Notes under the pieces: model-generated
Told to the model about the DNA's origin: nothing
Database searches by the model: none
The model's input: only the letters and a program-made list of their open reading frames with translations
Source of the DNA: JANNOG01 sp050329415
GTDB lineage: Bacteria; Actinomycetota; Actinomycetes; Actinomycetales; JBBAYJ01
Assembly (NCBI GenBank): GCA_050329415.1
Contig: JBHJOS010000011.1
Location: 15,184-79,183, forward strand
Direction: 5' to 3'
Length of the DNA: 64,000 nucleotides
Made by a program: the position numbers and the translations under genes
In this document: positions 1 to 8,322 of the stretch, one piece after another
Layout of the letters: the number at the start of each line of letters is the position of its first letter
Numbering within the stretch: the stretch's first letter is position 1

Positions 1-43
1 CCGCTCCCCGGCCGGACCCGGGTGCTACCCGGGCTACCCCCGC

Positions 44-100
44 GAATGTGCACGTTCACCGGACCAACGCCACCCCGCCACCCCTCGAAAGTGCACGGTC
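44..100. repeat. Paired intergenic near-palindromes, 43 bp apart
   Basis: Two related motifs stand in front of the glycerate kinase gene: GAATGTGCACGTTC at 44-57 and GAAAGTGCACGGTC at 87-100. The shared GTGCAC cores are 43 bp apart, and both copies are followed by ACCGG. Similar pairs occur at 7378-7435 and 16932-16990. Function is unknown; a protein-binding site or a small dispersed element is possible. Confidence 0.5.
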
Positions 101-143
101 ACCGGTCCGATCCGGTGCCGGGCGGACGTGGCACAGTAATTGC

Positions 144-1316
144 GTGCGCGTTCTGGTGGCTCCGGACTGCTTCACCGGCACCCTGAGCGCGGGCGAGGCG
201 GCGGCGGCCATGGCCGAGGGCTGGCGGCGCACCGCACCCGGCGACCGGGTGCGCGAGCTGCCGCTGTCGGACGGCGGTCCGGGCTTCGTGGACGCCCTGC
301 AGTCCGCCCTCGGGGGCGAGCGCGTCCCGGTCGTGGTCGAGGACCCCCGGGGCCGGCCCGCCCCTGCCGAGGTGCTGCTCGTGCCGTCGGCCGCACCCGG
401 GGCCCCGCTCACGGCCTACGTCGAGTCGGCCCAGGCGTGCGGGTCCCACCACCTCGCCGGCGACGGCCCGTCGGCCGGTGCCCTCGACCCGGCGGCCCTG
501 TCGACGGTGGGGGTCGCCCGCCTCGTGGCGGCGGGCGTCGCCGCCGGTGCCGGCCGGGTGGTGGTCGGGCTCGGCGGCTCCGCCACGACGGACGGCGGGG
601 CGGGGCTGCTGGCGGGGCTCGGCGCGCAGCCGGCCGACGAGCTGCGTCGTGGCCTTCCCGTGGCACCGGTGGACCTGGACCTGCGCCCGGCCCGTGCGGC
701 GCTCGCCGGGGTGGACCTCGTGGTGGCCAGCGACGTGGACGCGCCGCTGCTCGGTCCCCAGGGAGCGGTCCTGGGCTTCGGCCCGCAGAAGGGCGTGCCG
801 CGGGCGGACCTGGCGGGTCTGGAGGCGCGGATGTCGGCGTGGGCCGAGTCGGTGGAGGCGGCCCGGGTGAGCGGCGCCGCCGGCCGTCCGGGCGCCCCTT
901 GTCACCGAGCGCCCGGCGCGGGCGCGGTGGGCGGGCTGGGCCTGGCGCTGCTTGCGCTGGGCGCCGCGCGGGTGCCCGGTGCCCAGGAGGTCGCCGACGC
1001 CGTCGGGCTGGCCGAGGCCGCCCGGTCCAGCGACCTCGTGGTCACGGGGGAGGGTGCCTTCGACTGGCAGAGCCTGCGCGGGAAGGTCGTCACCGCCGTG
1101 GCCCGGGCGGCCCAGGCGGCGGCTGTTCCCGTCGTCGTGGTGGCCGGGCAGGTTCTCGTCGGCCGGCGCGAGCTGAGCTCGGCGGGCGTGGACGCGGCCT
1201 ACGCCGTCGCCGAGGACCCGAGCCAGGTGAGCGCTGCCTTGGCGGACCCCCGGGGCACCCTGGCCGCCCGCGTGGCCCGGGTGGCCGCGACGTGGTCGCG
1301 GCCACCAGTCGCCTGA
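144..1316 (+). CDS. Glycerate kinase (GlxK/GarK family)
   Basis: A 390-aa cytosolic kinase that phosphorylates D-glycerate and so feeds glyoxylate or serine carbon into glycolysis. The family signature is clear: an N-terminal VAPDCFTGTLSAGEAA segment, an LSDGGPGF loop, and the conserved GLGGSATTDGGAGLLAGLG stretch near residues 150-168. Length matches the family (about 370-390 aa). The GTG at 144 is chosen because family homology begins right there (VRVLVAPD). An in-frame ATG further upstream would add an unrelated 32-residue tail that lies over the paired intergenic motifs. No operon partner is evident; erpA follows after about 155 bp with its own promoter-like TACCCT at 1350. The subtype (2- versus 3-phosphoglycerate product) cannot be read from sequence. 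Confidence 0.9.
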   Translation: MRVLVAPDCFTGTLSAGEAAAAMAEGWRRTAPGDRVRELPLSDGGPGFVDALQSALGGERVPVVVEDPRGRPAPAEVLLVPSAAPGAPLTAYVESAQACGSHHLAGDGPSAGALDPAALSTVGVARLVAAGVAAGAGRVVVGLGGSATTDGGAGLLAGLGAQPADELRRGLPVAPVDLDLRPARAALAGVDLVVASDVDAPLLGPQGAVLGFGPQKGVPRADLAGLEARMSAWAESVEAARVSGAAGRPGAPCHRAPGAGAVGGLGLALLALGAARVPGAQEVADAVGLAEAARSSDLVVTGEGAFDWQSLRGKVVTAVARAAQAAAVPVVVVAGQVLVGRRELSSAGVDAAYAVAEDPSQVSAALADPRGTLAARVARVAATWSRPPVA

Positions 1317-1471
1317 GCCCCGCGCGGTGATCCGCCCTCGACCGCCGACGTACCCTGGTGGCGGTGGTCCCCGCGGACCCGGAACACTCACCGTGCCGTC
1401 GCCGTTGTCCGGGCGAGGCCGGTGACCGGGCCCGACCGCCGGGCACCGGACGACAGCGACTGGGAGGCACG

Positions 1472-1849
1472 ATGACCGAGACGGCGACGCCCACCACCGA
1501 CGTCCCTGCCGGCGAGGCTCCGGCACACAGTGTCACCCTGACGCCGGTGGCTGCCGAGAAGGTGGCCACGCTGCTGGCGCAGGAGGGGCGCGACGACCTG
1601 CGGCTGCGGCTGCAGGTGCAGCCCGGGGGGTGCTCGGGGCTCGTCTATCAGCTGTACTTCGACGACCGCACCATCGACGGGGACATCGTCCGCGAGTTCG
1701 ACGGTGTCGAGCTGGTGATCGACCGGATGAGCACCCCGTACCTCGACGGTGCCAGCATCGATTTTGCCGACACCATCGAGAAGCAGGGCTTCAGCATCGA
1801 CAACCCCAACGCGCAGGGATCGTGCGCCTGCGGCGACTCGTTCCACTGA
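1472..1849 (+). CDS. erpA: Iron-sulfur cluster insertion protein (HesB/IscA family)
   Basis: A 125-aa A-type carrier that accepts Fe-S clusters and passes them to apo-proteins. The three ligand cysteines typical of the family are present: one in PGGCSG about a third of the way in, and a C-terminal pair in GSCACGDSF. Residues 1-20 form a variable tail ahead of the HesB core. The ATG at 1472 is preceded by GGGAGG at suitable spacing. An upstream in-frame GTG at 1358 follows a TACCCT -10-like hexamer but would add 38 low-complexity residues unlike the family. The gene stands alone, and its stop codon lies inside a strong terminator hairpin. Confidence 0.93.
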   Translation: MTETATPTTDVPAGEAPAHSVTLTPVAAEKVATLLAQEGRDDLRLRLQVQPGGCSGLVYQLYFDDRTIDGDIVREFDGVELVIDRMSTPYLDGASIDFADTIEKQGFSIDNPNAQGSCACGDSFH

Positions 1850-1895
1850 GTCGTCACCCGGGGCCGGAGCTTGCCGCGGCCCCGGGTGACGACTC
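1848..1895 (+). terminator. 19-bp perfect hairpin terminator after erpA
   Basis: The left arm 1848-1866 and right arm 1877-1895 are perfectly complementary over 19 bp with a 10-nt loop. The left arm includes the last two bases of the erpA stop codon. No clear U-tract follows, as is usual for high-GC actinobacterial terminators. It may also serve as a transcript-stabilising 3' end. Confidence 0.85.
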
Positions 1896-2067
1896 GGTCG
1901 CGGGGCGCACGCCAGGGCGGGTGACCCGGTCGGCCGTCACACCGCCCCTGGCGTGGCGTCGCATTTGGTCGCTACGTGACTCCCGTGAGTGACCGGTCAC
2001 GGAGTCGGCGAGTGAGCTTCTCCCAATCGGCTGGACCCGCGCCCCTGGCGGGTCCACTCTCGATGGC

Positions 2068-2829
2068 GTGAGTCGCCGGGACCGTAGCCTCCGCCTCCGC
2101 TCCGCCCTGGCCCTGCGGGTGCACCGGGCGCCGGCGGGGGAGGACCTGGTCGCCACCGGCGGTCGGCTCGACCGGTCGCACCTCGTCGCGGGCTACGTGG
2201 CGGGCGCCTTCCCGATGGGCCTCGGCCCCGGCGGGACGGGAGCTCTCGGATGGTTCTCCCCGGACCCGCGCGGCGTCCTGCGACCGGGCCGGGTGCACGA
2301 GAGTCGGTCGCTGCGCCGGGACAGCCGTGACTTCGAGGTCACGGTGGACGCGGATTTCGACGCCGTTCTCGACGGCTGTGCCGACCCGGCGCGTCCCGGC
2401 CGTTGGATCACGGCCGGATACCGGCGGGCCTATCGGGATCTGTTCGACGTCGGCCTCGCCCACTCGGTCGAGGTCTGGCGGGCGGGCAGGCTCGCCGGCG
2501 GGCTGTTCGGCGTCGCGGTGGGCGGTCTCTTCGCCGCCGAGTCCAAGTTCCACGCGGTCCCGGGGGCCAGCAAGGCGGCGGTGGTCGCGCTCGGGCGCCT
2601 GTGCGCCGAGGACGGCGACGAGCGCCGAGTGATCGATGTCCAGTGGCGCACCGAGCATCTGGCCTCCCTGGGCGTGGAGGAGTTGTCGCGGGCTCGGTAC
2701 CTGCGGATGCTCGCGGCCGCGATGAGCGCTCCGCTGCCGCAGGCGTTCGCGGTGGCCGCAGCCCGGCGAGTCGCGCCCGGTCCACTCGACCCGGAACTGG
2801 AGTTCCTGCTGGACGCCGCTCTCGTCTGA
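2068..2829 (+). CDS. aat: Leucyl/phenylalanyl-tRNA-protein transferase
   Basis: A 253-aa enzyme that attaches Leu or Phe from aminoacyl-tRNA to the N-termini of proteins with basic N-terminal residues, marking them for ClpS/ClpAP degradation (bacterial N-degron pathway). Family motifs visible are GAFPMG, WFSPDPRGVL, RHFRR-like SRSLRRDSRDFEVT, ITAGYRRAYRDL, and the catalytic-core stretch GGLFGVAVGGLFAAESKF. The N-terminus has a short basic tail before the core. The GTG at 2068 is the first in-frame start after a stop in the upstream region. It stands alone between erpA and the ctaC operon. Its presence fits a Clp proteolysis network that also includes the ClgR regulator further along. Confidence 0.92.
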   Translation: MSRRDRSLRLRSALALRVHRAPAGEDLVATGGRLDRSHLVAGYVAGAFPMGLGPGGTGALGWFSPDPRGVLRPGRVHESRSLRRDSRDFEVTVDADFDAVLDGCADPARPGRWITAGYRRAYRDLFDVGLAHSVEVWRAGRLAGGLFGVAVGGLFAAESKFHAVPGASKAAVVALGRLCAEDGDERRVIDVQWRTEHLASLGVEELSRARYLRMLAAAMSAPLPQAFAVAAARRVAPGPLDPELEFLLDAALV

Positions 2830-2980
2830 ACGTCGCCGGGGGGACGGCTCACGGCCCGCGCCGGGGTTCGCCGACACACCGGGGGGTCCCGCCGGGGCAT
2901 CCGGCCGGGACGCTATCGTCCGTGTAGAAAACCGCGGCGCGGTCGGTCGGCGACCGGCGCTGGACGTCACTGACCGGAAG

Positions 2981-3955
2981 GTGCGCGTGGACCCGAGCGT
3001 GGACTCCAGCCCGTCGCGGCGCCGCAGAACGCGGCTGGCGGCCGGGGCGGCGACCGTCGCCGCGTCGCTGATCCTCAGCGGCTGCTCGGCGGAGCAGCTC
3101 GAGCGTGGCTACCTGCCTGCCGACAGTGTCGGCGCCACGGACATGACGGGCCGGATCACGGACCTCTGGGTCGGGTCCTGGGTCGCGGCGCTGCTGCTCG
3201 GCCTGCTCGTGTGGGGTCTCACGCTGTGGGTGGTCGTGGCCTACCGTCGGCGCCGCGCGGACGCTCCGCTGCCGTCGCAGTTCCGGTATCACGTGCCGCT
3301 GGAGGTCATGTACACGGCCGTGCCGACGGTCATCGTCCTCGTGCTCTTCTACTTCACCGCCCGGGACCAGTCGGCCATCCTCGCCCTGGACGAGGAGCGC
3401 CCGGCGGACCTCACCGTCGAGGTCGTCGGCAAGCAGTGGGCGTGGGACTTCAACTACCTCGACTACGACGTCTACTCGACCGGGCGCCAGGCCGACCTCC
3501 AGGCGCCCGGCGACCCGATGGAGCGGATCCCCACGCTCTACCTGCCGGTCGACCGCAGCGTCGAGTTCGTCCTCACGACGCGCGACGTCAACCACTCGTT
3601 CTGGGTGCCCGCCTTCCTGTTCAAGATGGACCTGATCGCGGGGCGCGAGAACCGGTTCGAGGTGACCCCGACCGCAGTGGGAACCTTCGAGGGTCGGTGC
3701 GCAGAGCTCTGTGGCGAGTACCACGCCGAAATGCTCTTCACCGTCGAGGTGCTGCCCACCGACGAGTTCGAGGCCCGGATGGCCGAACTGGAGGATGCCG
3801 GCCAGACCGGATCGCTCGACACGAACCTCGGGCGGTCCGACGTCGATCCGGACGACCCCGACGCCCGGGGTGGCGGCGTGCGCGGTACCGGCGGGGTGGG
3901 CAGCGACTCCCAGCCGAACGGCGAGACCGGTACCGGGACCGACGAGGAGGAGTGA
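2981..3955 (+). CDS. ctaC: Cytochrome c oxidase subunit II (lipoprotein)
   Basis: A 324-aa subunit II of the aa3-type terminal oxidase. It has an N-terminal export signal ending in the lipobox LSGC (about residues 30-33), two transmembrane helices (about 65-90 and 110-130), and an extracytoplasmic cupredoxin domain. The CuA ligands are visible as H in VNHSFWVP and the C-x3-C-x3-H pattern in CAELCGEYHAEM. The acidic Gly/Asp/Thr-rich tail of about 50 residues is typical of actinobacteria. GTG starts at 2981 and 2987 are both possible. The stop overlaps the ctaD start (TGATG), so the genes are translationally coupled. Confidence 0.96.
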   Translation: MRVDPSVDSSPSRRRRTRLAAGAATVAASLILSGCSAEQLERGYLPADSVGATDMTGRITDLWVGSWVAALLLGLLVWGLTLWVVVAYRRRRADAPLPSQFRYHVPLEVMYTAVPTVIVLVLFYFTARDQSAILALDEERPADLTVEVVGKQWAWDFNYLDYDVYSTGRQADLQAPGDPMERIPTLYLPVDRSVEFVLTTRDVNHSFWVPAFLFKMDLIAGRENRFEVTPTAVGTFEGRCAELCGEYHAEMLFTVEVLPTDEFEARMAELEDAGQTGSLDTNLGRSDVDPDDPDARGGGVRGTGGVGSDSQPNGETGTGTDEEE

Positions 3956-5730
3956 TGGCGAGCGAGACCGCGGTCCCCGGTACCTTCGCGCGGACGACGA
4001 CCTACGAGACACAGCCCGGCGTCCGGGTCGTCAGCCGCACCCGCGGCCAGGTCGTGTACGACTGGCTGACCACCACCGACCACAAGAAGATCGGCTACCT
4101 GTACCTCATCTCGTCGTTCTTCTTCTTCCTGGTCGGCGGTGTCATGGCCCTGGTCATCCGGGCCGAGCTGTTCAACCCGGGGCGGCAGATCCTGCCGTCG
4201 AACGAGGCGTACAACCAGCTCTTCACCATGCACGGGCTGATCATGCTTCTGCTGTTCGCGACCCCGCTGTTCGCCGGGTTCGCGAACGTCCTCGTGCCAC
4301 TGCAGATCGGGTCGCCCGACGTGGCCTTCCCGCGGCTCAACGCGTTCGCCTACTGGCTGTACCTCTTCGGCGGGCTCATCCTCATGAGCACATTCCTGCT
4401 GCCGTCCGGGCCGGCGGCCTTCGGGTGGACGATCTACACGCCGTTGTCGACCGAGGCCTACACCCCGGGGCTGGGCGGGGACCTCATCGTCTTCGGTCTT
4501 GCTCTCGGTGGCTTCGGGACCATCCTCGGCGCCGTCAACTTCATCACGACCATCGTCTGCATGCGGGCGCCGGGCATGACGATGTTCCGAATGCCGATCT
4601 TCACCTGGAACACCCTTATCACCAGCGTCCTCGTCATCGTCGCGTTCCCGGTACTGGCCGCCGCCCTGCTGGTCCTGGGCGCGGACCGGCAGTTCGGCAG
4701 TGTCGTCTTCGCACCCGAGAACGGTGGCGCCATCCTCTGGCAGCACCTGTTCTGGTTCTTCGGCCACCCCGAGGTCTACATCATCGCGCTGCCGTTCTTC
4801 GGCATCATCAGCGAGGTGATCCCGGTCTTCAGCCGCAAGCCAATCTTCGGGTACAAGGGCCTCGTCTTCGCGACCATCGCCATCGCCGGCCTGTCGGTGG
4901 CCGTGTGGGCCCACCACATGTACGTCACCGGCGCCATCCTGCTGCCGTTCTTCGCCTTGCTGACACTCCTCATCGCGGTGCCGACCGGAGTGAAGTTCTT
5001 CAACTGGATCGGCACCATGTGGCGGGGATCGCTGACGTTCGAGACGCCGATGCTGTGGGCACTGGGCTTCCTGGTGACATTCCTCTTCGGAGGGCTCACC
5101 GGTGTGATCCTCGGGATGCCGGCGCTCGACTTCCACCTCTCGGACAGCTACTTCGTCGTCGCGCACTTCCACTACGTGGTCTTCGGCACGGTCGTCTTCG
5201 CGATGTTCGCGGGCTTCTACTTCTGGTGGCCCAAGATGACTGGGCGAATGCTGGACGAGGGGCTCGGCAAGCTGCATTTCTGGCTGACGTTCGTCGGGTT
5301 CCACACGACGTTTCTCGTCCAGCACTGGCTGGGCGTGGACGGCATGCCGCGCCGCTACATCGACTACGTCCCCGCCGACGGCTTCACTCTCCTGAACGAG
5401 ATCTCGACCGTCGGGGCCTTCGTCCTCGGCGCGGCCACCCTGCCGTTCCTCTACAACGTCTACCGCACGGCGACCCGCGCGCCACGGGTCACGGTGGACG
5501 ACCCGTGGGGGTACGGCGCCTCCCTGGAATGGGCGACCAGCTGCCCGCCGCCGCGGCACAACTTCACGGCATTGCCGCGGATCCGCTCGGAGCGGCCCGC
5601 CTTCGACCTGCACCACCCCGAGGTCGCGGCACATCAGCAGGCGAAAGCGGATCGTGGGGTGCTCGACGACCTGCTCGGCCAGGCCGAGCTGGGCTCAGGT
5701 GCCGGCCGGGGCACAGGGAGTGACCGATGA
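3955..5730 (+). CDS. ctaD: Cytochrome c oxidase subunit I
   Basis: A 591-aa integral membrane subunit I carrying the heme a and heme a3-CuB centre that reduces oxygen and pumps protons. It shows the twelve-helix pattern of the heme-copper oxidases. Landmarks are the FTMHGLIML low-spin heme segment, WFFGHPEVYI with the CuB/Tyr cross-link motif, AHHMYVTG, and the VVAHFHYVVFG heme ligands. A ~25-residue N-terminal tail and a soluble C-terminal tail with a HHPE segment are usual in actinobacteria. The ATG overlaps the ctaC stop, and ctaF overlaps its end by 4 bp, which makes a tight ctaC-ctaD-ctaF unit. Confidence 0.97.
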   Translation: MASETAVPGTFARTTTYETQPGVRVVSRTRGQVVYDWLTTTDHKKIGYLYLISSFFFFLVGGVMALVIRAELFNPGRQILPSNEAYNQLFTMHGLIMLLLFATPLFAGFANVLVPLQIGSPDVAFPRLNAFAYWLYLFGGLILMSTFLLPSGPAAFGWTIYTPLSTEAYTPGLGGDLIVFGLALGGFGTILGAVNFITTIVCMRAPGMTMFRMPIFTWNTLITSVLVIVAFPVLAAALLVLGADRQFGSVVFAPENGGAILWQHLFWFFGHPEVYIIALPFFGIISEVIPVFSRKPIFGYKGLVFATIAIAGLSVAVWAHHMYVTGAILLPFFALLTLLIAVPTGVKFFNWIGTMWRGSLTFETPMLWALGFLVTFLFGGLTGVILGMPALDFHLSDSYFVVAHFHYVVFGTVVFAMFAGFYFWWPKMTGRMLDEGLGKLHFWLTFVGFHTTFLVQHWLGVDGMPRRYIDYVPADGFTLLNEISTVGAFVLGAATLPFLYNVYRTATRAPRVTVDDPWGYGASLEWATSCPPPRHNFTALPRIRSERPAFDLHHPEVAAHQQAKADRGVLDDLLGQAELGSGAGRGTGSDR

Positions 5731-6125
5731 GGATCGAGACCTGGGTCTTCGGTTCCGGGACGTTCTTCTTCGTCCCGCTGGCGTTCATCTACGGTCTCCT
5801 GACGAGCTGGGAGCCGGTGGGCTTCGCGGCCCTGTTGCTGACCGGCGGGCTGTCCGCCATGGTCGGCTTCTACTTCTGGCTCGTCGCCCAGCGCATCGAT
5901 CCGCGGCCGGAGGACGACCCCGCCGCCGAGGTCGCTGACGGTGCCGGCGATCTCGGCTTCTACAACCCACGCAGCATGTGGCCGATCCTCATGGCGGGTG
6001 GCGCGGCGGTGCTGTTCCTCGGTCTGGCGGTCGGCACGTGGTTGCTGCTCATCGGGTTCGCCGCCTTCGGGCTCATGACGCTCGGCCTGCTCTTCGAGCA
6101 CTACACCGGGGAGTGGCGGCGCTGA
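5727..6125 (+). CDS. ctaF: Actinobacterial cytochrome c oxidase subunit IV
   Basis: A 132-aa small membrane subunit specific to actinobacterial aa3 oxidases. Four hydrophobic helices are visible, two before and two after a central hydrophilic loop that carries the conserved FYNPRSMWPI segment, and the protein ends in EHYTGEWRR. The ATG overlaps the ctaD stop (ATGA), which makes co-translation likely. It is thought to help assemble or stabilise the supercomplex with the bcc complex; that role comes from family knowledge, not from this sequence. Confidence 0.93.
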   Translation: MRIETWVFGSGTFFFVPLAFIYGLLTSWEPVGFAALLLTGGLSAMVGFYFWLVAQRIDPRPEDDPAAEVADGAGDLGFYNPRSMWPILMAGGAAVLFLGLAVGTWLLLIGFAAFGLMTLGLLFEHYTGEWRR

Positions 6126-6146
6126 CTGTGCCGCCGGCCGCGGGAC

Positions 6147-6806
6147 TCACGCCCGGTGCACGCCGAGGCCGCCGTTCGCACGGAACACCACGTCCGCCAG
6201 GGTCCCGACCACCAGGTCCGCGGTGAGGTCGCGGGGGGCGTGTGTGGTCGTGACGGCGATCGTCGCGCACCCGGCGGCCGTCGCGGCCGTGAGGCCGGCG
6301 GGAGCGTCCTCGACGACGACGCACCGCCGGGGATCGGCGCCGAGCCGACGGGCGGCCGTCAGGAATGGCTCGGGATCCGGCTTGCCTCGCGTCACGTCGT
6401 CGGCCGTCACGACGAGTGCCGGGGCCGGCAGCCGGGACGCGGCCAGGCGCGCCTCTGCCAGGGGCGCCGAGCACGACGTGACGATTGCCGCCCGCTCCGC
6501 GGCCGCCGTGAGCGCCGGGACGGCTCCCGGGAGGGCGACGCAGTCGGTGGCGTCGAGCACCTCCAGCTCGACGATGCGGGCGTAGGCGGCGTCCACGTCG
6601 CCGCCAGGCAGCACGGTCGCCACGATGTCCCGGGCCGGGACGCCGTGGAAGGACCCGGCGCTGAGGGTGGCGAGCGGCACGTCGTACTCGCCCGCCCACC
6701 GGGTCCACGACCGGACGACCGACGCGGCGGAGTCGAGCAGCGTGCCGTCCATGTCGAAGAGGACAGCATCGAAGGTCTCGGCGAGGACGTCACGGCGGTT
6801 GCTCAC
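6147..6806 (-). CDS. HAD-superfamily phosphatase (beta-phosphoglucomutase-like)
   Basis: A 219-aa cytosolic HAD hydrolase. Motif I is FDMDGTLLDS (nucleophile Asp and acid/base Asp), motif II is the Ser-containing IVTSCSAPLA, motif III is the Lys in TRGKPDPEPF, and motif IV is VVVEDAPAGL. The helical cap between motifs I and II matches the subclass that includes sugar phosphatases and phosphoglucomutases. The GTG start overlaps the stop of the upstream nitroreductase-like gene (GTGA). The KPDPEPF and EDAPAG signatures resemble sugar-phosphate phosphatases such as mannitol-1- or glycerol-phosphatase, but the substrate cannot be assigned. Confidence 0.87.
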   Translation of the reverse strand: MSNRRDVLAETFDAVLFDMDGTLLDSAASVVRSWTRWAGEYDVPLATLSAGSFHGVPARDIVATVLPGGDVDAAYARIVELEVLDATDCVALPGAVPALTAAAERAAIVTSCSAPLAEARLAASRLPAPALVVTADDVTRGKPDPEPFLTAARRLGADPRRCVVVEDAPAGLTAATAAGCATIAVTTTHAPRDLTADLVVGTLADVVFRANGGLGVHRA

Positions 6807-7327
6807 GGGCGCCCGTCCTCCCGCGGCGCCGTCTCGAGCCGGAACACGGCGATCTCCCGCCCGGCGCGGCGGCGGTACCCGTCGTACCCCGGGTACAGGG
6901 CGCGTGCCCTGGTCCAGACCTGCGCCGCCTCCACCCCGTCGAGGCGACGCGCGACGACGGGGACGCGGCGTCGGCCGCGGTCCAGGGTGGCCCGCGGGTC
7001 GGCCCGCAGGTTGGCGACCCAGGCCGGGTGGGTGGGCCGACCCCAGTGCGACCCGATGACGGCCACGTCGTCCCGGTCGGGCACGGCGATCAGCGGCACC
7101 GCCCGCGGCAGCCCGCTGTGCGCCCCCCGCGCGGTGAGGACCACCGTGGGCAGACCCGTCATCGCCTCGGTGGCCGTCGTCCGGCCCCCGGAGGCCCGGA
7201 GCGCCACGCGGTCCAGCGGGTCGAGGACGCGCGACAGCAGGGCCGACACCCCGGGCCGGGCCACCGCGCCCGCCACCACCCGGGTCCACCACCGCGGCTC
7301 GCGGTCCACGAGCCCGAGCTCCGTCAT
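6803..7327 (-). CDS. Deazaflavin-dependent nitroreductase family protein (DUF385)
   Basis: A 174-aa protein of the Ddn/DUF385 split-beta-barrel family, which in actinobacteria binds F420 (or sometimes flavin or heme) and reduces quinones or nitro compounds. Visible signatures are the TGLPTVVLTARGAHSGLPR stretch, which is the typical T-TxGRkSGlpR cofactor loop, then GSHWGRPTHPAWVANLRADP and a YPGYDGYRRRAGREIAVFRL ending. The ATG at 7327 is preceded by GGGAG. It is transcribed ahead of the HAD gene with a 4-bp overlap; a functional link is not obvious. Cofactor use is inferred from the family only. Confidence 0.85.
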   Translation of the reverse strand: MTELGLVDREPRWWTRVVAGAVARPGVSALLSRVLDPLDRVALRASGGRTTATEAMTGLPTVVLTARGAHSGLPRAVPLIAVPDRDDVAVIGSHWGRPTHPAWVANLRADPRATLDRGRRRVPVVARRLDGVEAAQVWTRARALYPGYDGYRRRAGREIAVFRLETAPREDGRP

Positions 7328-7377
7328 CACTCCCACCGACCCATCCTCCCGCCCCCACGCCACCCTCCCAACCCGGC

Positions 7378-7435
7378 GCATGTGCACGTTCGCGGCCCGA
7401 CGGCGGCCCCCTCGCTCTGCAATGTCCACATCTGC
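7378..7435. repeat. Second pair of intergenic near-palindromes, 41 bp apart
   Basis: Within the 190-bp gap between the divergent nitroreductase and thyX genes lie GCATGTGCACGTTCGC (7378-7393) and GCAATGTCCACATCTGC (7419-7435). The cores GTGCAC and GTCCAC are 41 bp apart. The arrangement matches the pair at 44-100. The position between divergent promoters would allow a regulatory role. Confidence 0.5.
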
Positions 7436-7506
7436 GGGCGGAGCCGGTGGTCGGTCGACCCGGGAACGCGCGCCGCGGGTCCGGGCGGGCGGGGGCGGGC
7501 GGTGGC

Positions 7507-7518
7507 TAGGGTCGGGGG
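7507..7518 (+). promoter_or_regulatory. -10 element of thyX, probably leaderless
   Basis: TAGGGT at 7507-7512 lies 6 nt before the thyX GTG, and there is no room for a ribosome-binding site. Transcription would therefore start at or next to the start codon, giving a leaderless mRNA, as is common in actinobacteria. Confidence 0.6.
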
Positions 7519-8280
7519 GTGACCGCTGCCCCGAGCACGACCACACCCACTGAGCCTGTCGGGGACGACGAGGTCCGGTTTCGCTCCGACGTCGACGTCG
7601 AGCTGGTCAAGGCCACGGCGTCGGACTCCGACGTCCTGTTCGCCGCCCGGGTGTCGACGAAGGGCGAGGCGAGCCTCGCCGACGTCACCGCCGACGCCGA
7701 GGCCTCCGCCGGCCTGATCCGCTACCTCATGCGGGACCGGCACGGCAGCCCCTTCGAGCACGCGGTCATGACGTTCTACGTCTCTGCGCCGATCTTCGTG
7801 TTCCGGGAGTTCATGCGGCACCGGATGGCCTCGTACAACGAGGAGTCCGGCCGCTACCGGAAGCTGCGCCCGGTGTTCTACGTCCCCGGTCCGGACCGGC
7901 GCCTCCAGCAGGTCGGCAAGCCGGGGGCGTACACCTTCGTCGACGGCACGCCCGAGCAGCAGCGGCTCGTCGACGACAGCATCCGCACCGTCTGCGCGGA
8001 CGCCTACGCGGCCTACCTCCGGATGCTCGACGCCGGGGTGGCCCGCGAGGTCGCCCGGATGGTGCTGCCGGTCACGACGTACTCGTCGATGTACGTCACC
8101 CTCAACGCCCGCTCGCTGATGAACGTCCTGTCGCTGCGGACCATCCGCGAGGGCGCGACCTTTCCCTCCTATCCGCAGCGGGAGATCGAGATGGTCGCCG
8201 AGCGGATGGAGGAGATCTGGGCGGGCCTCATGCCCGTCACTCACCGGGCGTTCGTCGACGCCGGCCGCGTCGCCCCCTGA
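7519..8280 (+). CDS. thyX: Flavin-dependent thymidylate synthase
   Basis: A 253-aa FAD enzyme that methylates dUMP to dTMP using methylenetetrahydrofolate and NAD(P)H, giving tetrahydrofolate. The diagnostic ThyX motif RHRxxSxNExSxR is intact at residues 100-112 (RHRMASYNEESGR). An HGSPFEH segment (75-81) and the catalytic-region LNARSLMNVLSLR stretch near residues 195-207 are also present. The N-terminal 20 residues are a variable tail. The GTG sits 6 nt after a TAGGGT -10. The thyX-dapA-rnj order is the same as in mycobacteria. Confidence 0.96.
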   Translation: MTAAPSTTTPTEPVGDDEVRFRSDVDVELVKATASDSDVLFAARVSTKGEASLADVTADAEASAGLIRYLMRDRHGSPFEHAVMTFYVSAPIFVFREFMRHRMASYNEESGRYRKLRPVFYVPGPDRRLQQVGKPGAYTFVDGTPEQQRLVDDSIRTVCADAYAAYLRMLDAGVAREVARMVLPVTTYSSMYVTLNARSLMNVLSLRTIREGATFPSYPQREIEMVAERMEEIWAGLMPVTHRAFVDAGRVAP

Positions 8281-8322
8281 CCGTGGGTCGGCGGGCCCGC
8301 CGACCCGGGTAGCCTCCGGGCC

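Noticed and set aside
3538..5634. A long open frame antisense to ctaC/ctaD
   Set aside because: Low-complexity Asp/Glu/Arg composition typical of antisense of third-position-GC codons; the sense strand encodes clear oxidase subunits.
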